A stretch of DNA of 64,000 nucleotides. Source: Aspidiotus rigidus (taxonomy: Eukaryota; Arthropoda; Insecta; Hemiptera; Diaspididae). The stretch spans positions 13,700,001 through 13,764,000 of the forward strand of contig JAVHKY010000013.1 of the NCBI GenBank assembly GCA_035079385.1, read 5' to 3'. Under the pieces are notes generated by a model. That model had not been told where the DNA came from. It saw nothing but the letters and a program-made list of their open reading frames with translations, and made no database searches. Below are positions 62,419-64,000 of the stretch, in pieces; positions within the stretch are counted from its first letter, which is position 1, and each line of letters opens with the position of its first letter. A program made the position numbers and the translations under genes.

Positions 62419-64000
62419 TTTACGAAGGTATATTAACAACTTTTTAACTAACTGTACACCGCCGAACACATTTCTGGAATTGGAAAGTTAGAAACACACG
62501 TGAATAATGTGATCGTGATACGTAAATAACGTCGGCAACATTATCAATTCATAGATATAGTTCTGTACATAGATTAGGTACAGGTACATTATAATAAATG
62601 GCGGACTCTGGCTGGCCATCCGCTAGGAGCGTTACTGCCGTGCAAATAATGTTTGACGAACGTGCAGGTATAGAATTCCGCAAAAAGGTTGTTGAAACAC
62701 AAGTGATGTAGGACTATTCTTCCTTAGTGTAGACACTGCACGTTAGTCAAACTTTATTTGCACGGCAGGTTACAATTAGTAGAATTTATCGCGGCCGAGG
62801 CTGCTTAGCTAAGTCGAAGCCATTAGCCGCTAGCCAAGCAATTTTAGGTAACCGTTAACCAGCTAATGAAACCCCGTTAGTTATTATAACTTGGCTGTTA
62901 GCCATTCAAATTAGAATTATTGCTAAAAGCTAATTTTCATTTTCTTTTCCTCCTCGTCAGACTAGGGATTTGAGTTTATTATGACGTCACAATCCAGAAG
63001 AAGACAACTTTTTCCTTTTATAGAGCTTGAAGCTAACTTATTTTCCTTCTGTAGAAATCCACGTCTAAATTTGGCCTCATCCCTCCTCTATAGGGATTTA
63101 GACTGATAACAATGCGACCCTGAAGGGGACGTTTGTATAGGGAATGTTTCCCAAGCAAAAAACTTACTACTTCACTATAAAGAAGTTGATACTGAATATA
63201 AGGCAGGAATTACCTGTTCAAAACATATAGGATTCAAATTGAATAAATGATTTTTTCATTTCATTTTCTCAAGTCTCGCAGTTCATATTTACAGCTTGTC
63301 GGCCAACATTTTTCCAAGTTCCAATTTTCATATTATAGGTACGATAAAGATGACTCATCATAATTTTCCTCATTCGCACCATTTATGATTATTACCTATC
63401 GCTCAAAAGTTGAAGTTTCCTAGGTCCTATTTCTCAAAATACACCGGTACTTATAGTTGGCTGGGTGACAATGTTCAAAGTTTCAAGGTCAAAAATAGCA
63501 ACAAAATTTTCTTCAAATACATGTTGAAAAAAAAAATTTTCCGCCAGCTGTTCATCATATATCGTGGGTTTGAAAAAAATATATTCCTCGTCTTCCGTAT
63601 TCTTCGAACATCTTATTTGTATAGAAAAATTCGTACCGAAATAATCTTTTCAGACTTATGAATATGTTTATTCAAGTGGCTGAATTTTACTTGTCGAAGT
63701 ACACGGCAGCGATTTACAAAAATACCATCAACGAAAATAAGGTCGAGTTTTTTTTACCATCTATTATTTTCCATCGAGTTTCTTACTCTCTTTCATCAAC
63801 TCTGAACGAACTTGTAAACTCTTACGCACCTTTACATCACAAGTCGTGAATGTCTCCAGCCTCCTCAAAGAATACAGAAGGGGGAAAAGAAACAACGCAC
63901 GAGTCCAGAATGAGCTTGCAACAGGGGAAATATGTGACCATACCCGTCTTACCCGTTCGTCAATGTGAACAAATAAAACGTGAGGAACAAGTAATCACGT
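62419..64000. other. Region upstream of MAK16, no gene recognised
   Basis: It includes the MAK16 5' UTR and promoter side, the inverted repeat at 62635-62768, and a scrap resembling the 45-bp repeat family near 63298-63330 (TCGGCCAACATTTTTCC). Open frames at 63410-63849 are AT-rich with no family resemblance. Confidence 0.5.
62635..62768. repeat. 134-bp inverted repeat with 33-bp arms (31/33 match)
   Basis: Left arm 62635-62667 (CTGCCGTGCAAATAA, GTTTGAC, AACGTGCAG) pairs with right arm 62736-62768 with two mismatches around a 68-bp loop. It could be a small MITE or a transcribed hairpin. No target duplication is obvious. Confidence 0.85.

Noticed and set aside
62404..62473. Upstream in-frame extension of MAK16 (NVFGGVQLVKKLLIYLRK before MDQDD)
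   Set aside because: The frame is open back to a splice-acceptor-like site, but the family begins at M-x-x-DD and no upstream start codon in frame was seen. More likely a 5' UTR exon.

Overview
The window looks like nuclear DNA of an animal, most likely an insect. Genes have many short GT-AG introns (63-92 bp in the AFG2-like and MAK16 genes), intergenic DNA is AT-rich and repeat-dense, and the complexin C-terminus closely resembles the Drosophila form. The exact group cannot be fixed from the sequence; a hemipteran is only a guess. No tRNA, rRNA or bacterial-type feature was found.

Four host genes are supported, with exon boundaries read directly. (1) Complexin, + strand: only its last two coding exons are here (4561-4696 and 8619-8692), separated by a 3.9-kb intron full of tandem repeats and fold-back elements, and it ends in a prenylation box CSIQ. 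(2) An hnRNP A1/Hrb87F-type RNA-binding protein, + strand, 50319-51935, seven exons, 307 residues. (3) An AFG2/SPATA5-type double AAA ATPase, + strand, 56485-59848, eleven exons, 780 residues. (4) MAK16, - strand, 60927-62418, nine exons, 276 residues. Genes 3 and 4 are convergent and both families act in 60S ribosome assembly.

From about 13 to 35 kb there is no intact host gene that I can recognise. It holds degraded retroelements: a Ty3/gypsy integrase scrap (17385-17642, -), an R1-like non-LTR element with three frameshifts and a stop just before the YADD box (21712-24188, +), an internally deleted I-like non-LTR element (31573-32367, +) and a gypsy-like protease-region remnant (33162-34187, -). 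There are also several families of small non-autonomous DNA elements and local tandem duplications.

The most striking structure is an 11.6-kb satellite (36045-47682) of about 70 monomers of ~163 bp. It has layered higher-order organisation: a 327-bp dimer block, a pair of near-identical 1.35-kb blocks 1798 bp apart (11 monomers) and a pair of near-identical 1.26-kb blocks 1631 bp apart (10 monomers). A different ~340-370-bp repeat adjoins it, and one copy of that repeat carries a TA-flanked pogo/Tc1-like MITE whose empty site can be read from sister copies. A second readable empty site (TTAA target) lies at 26960-27228.
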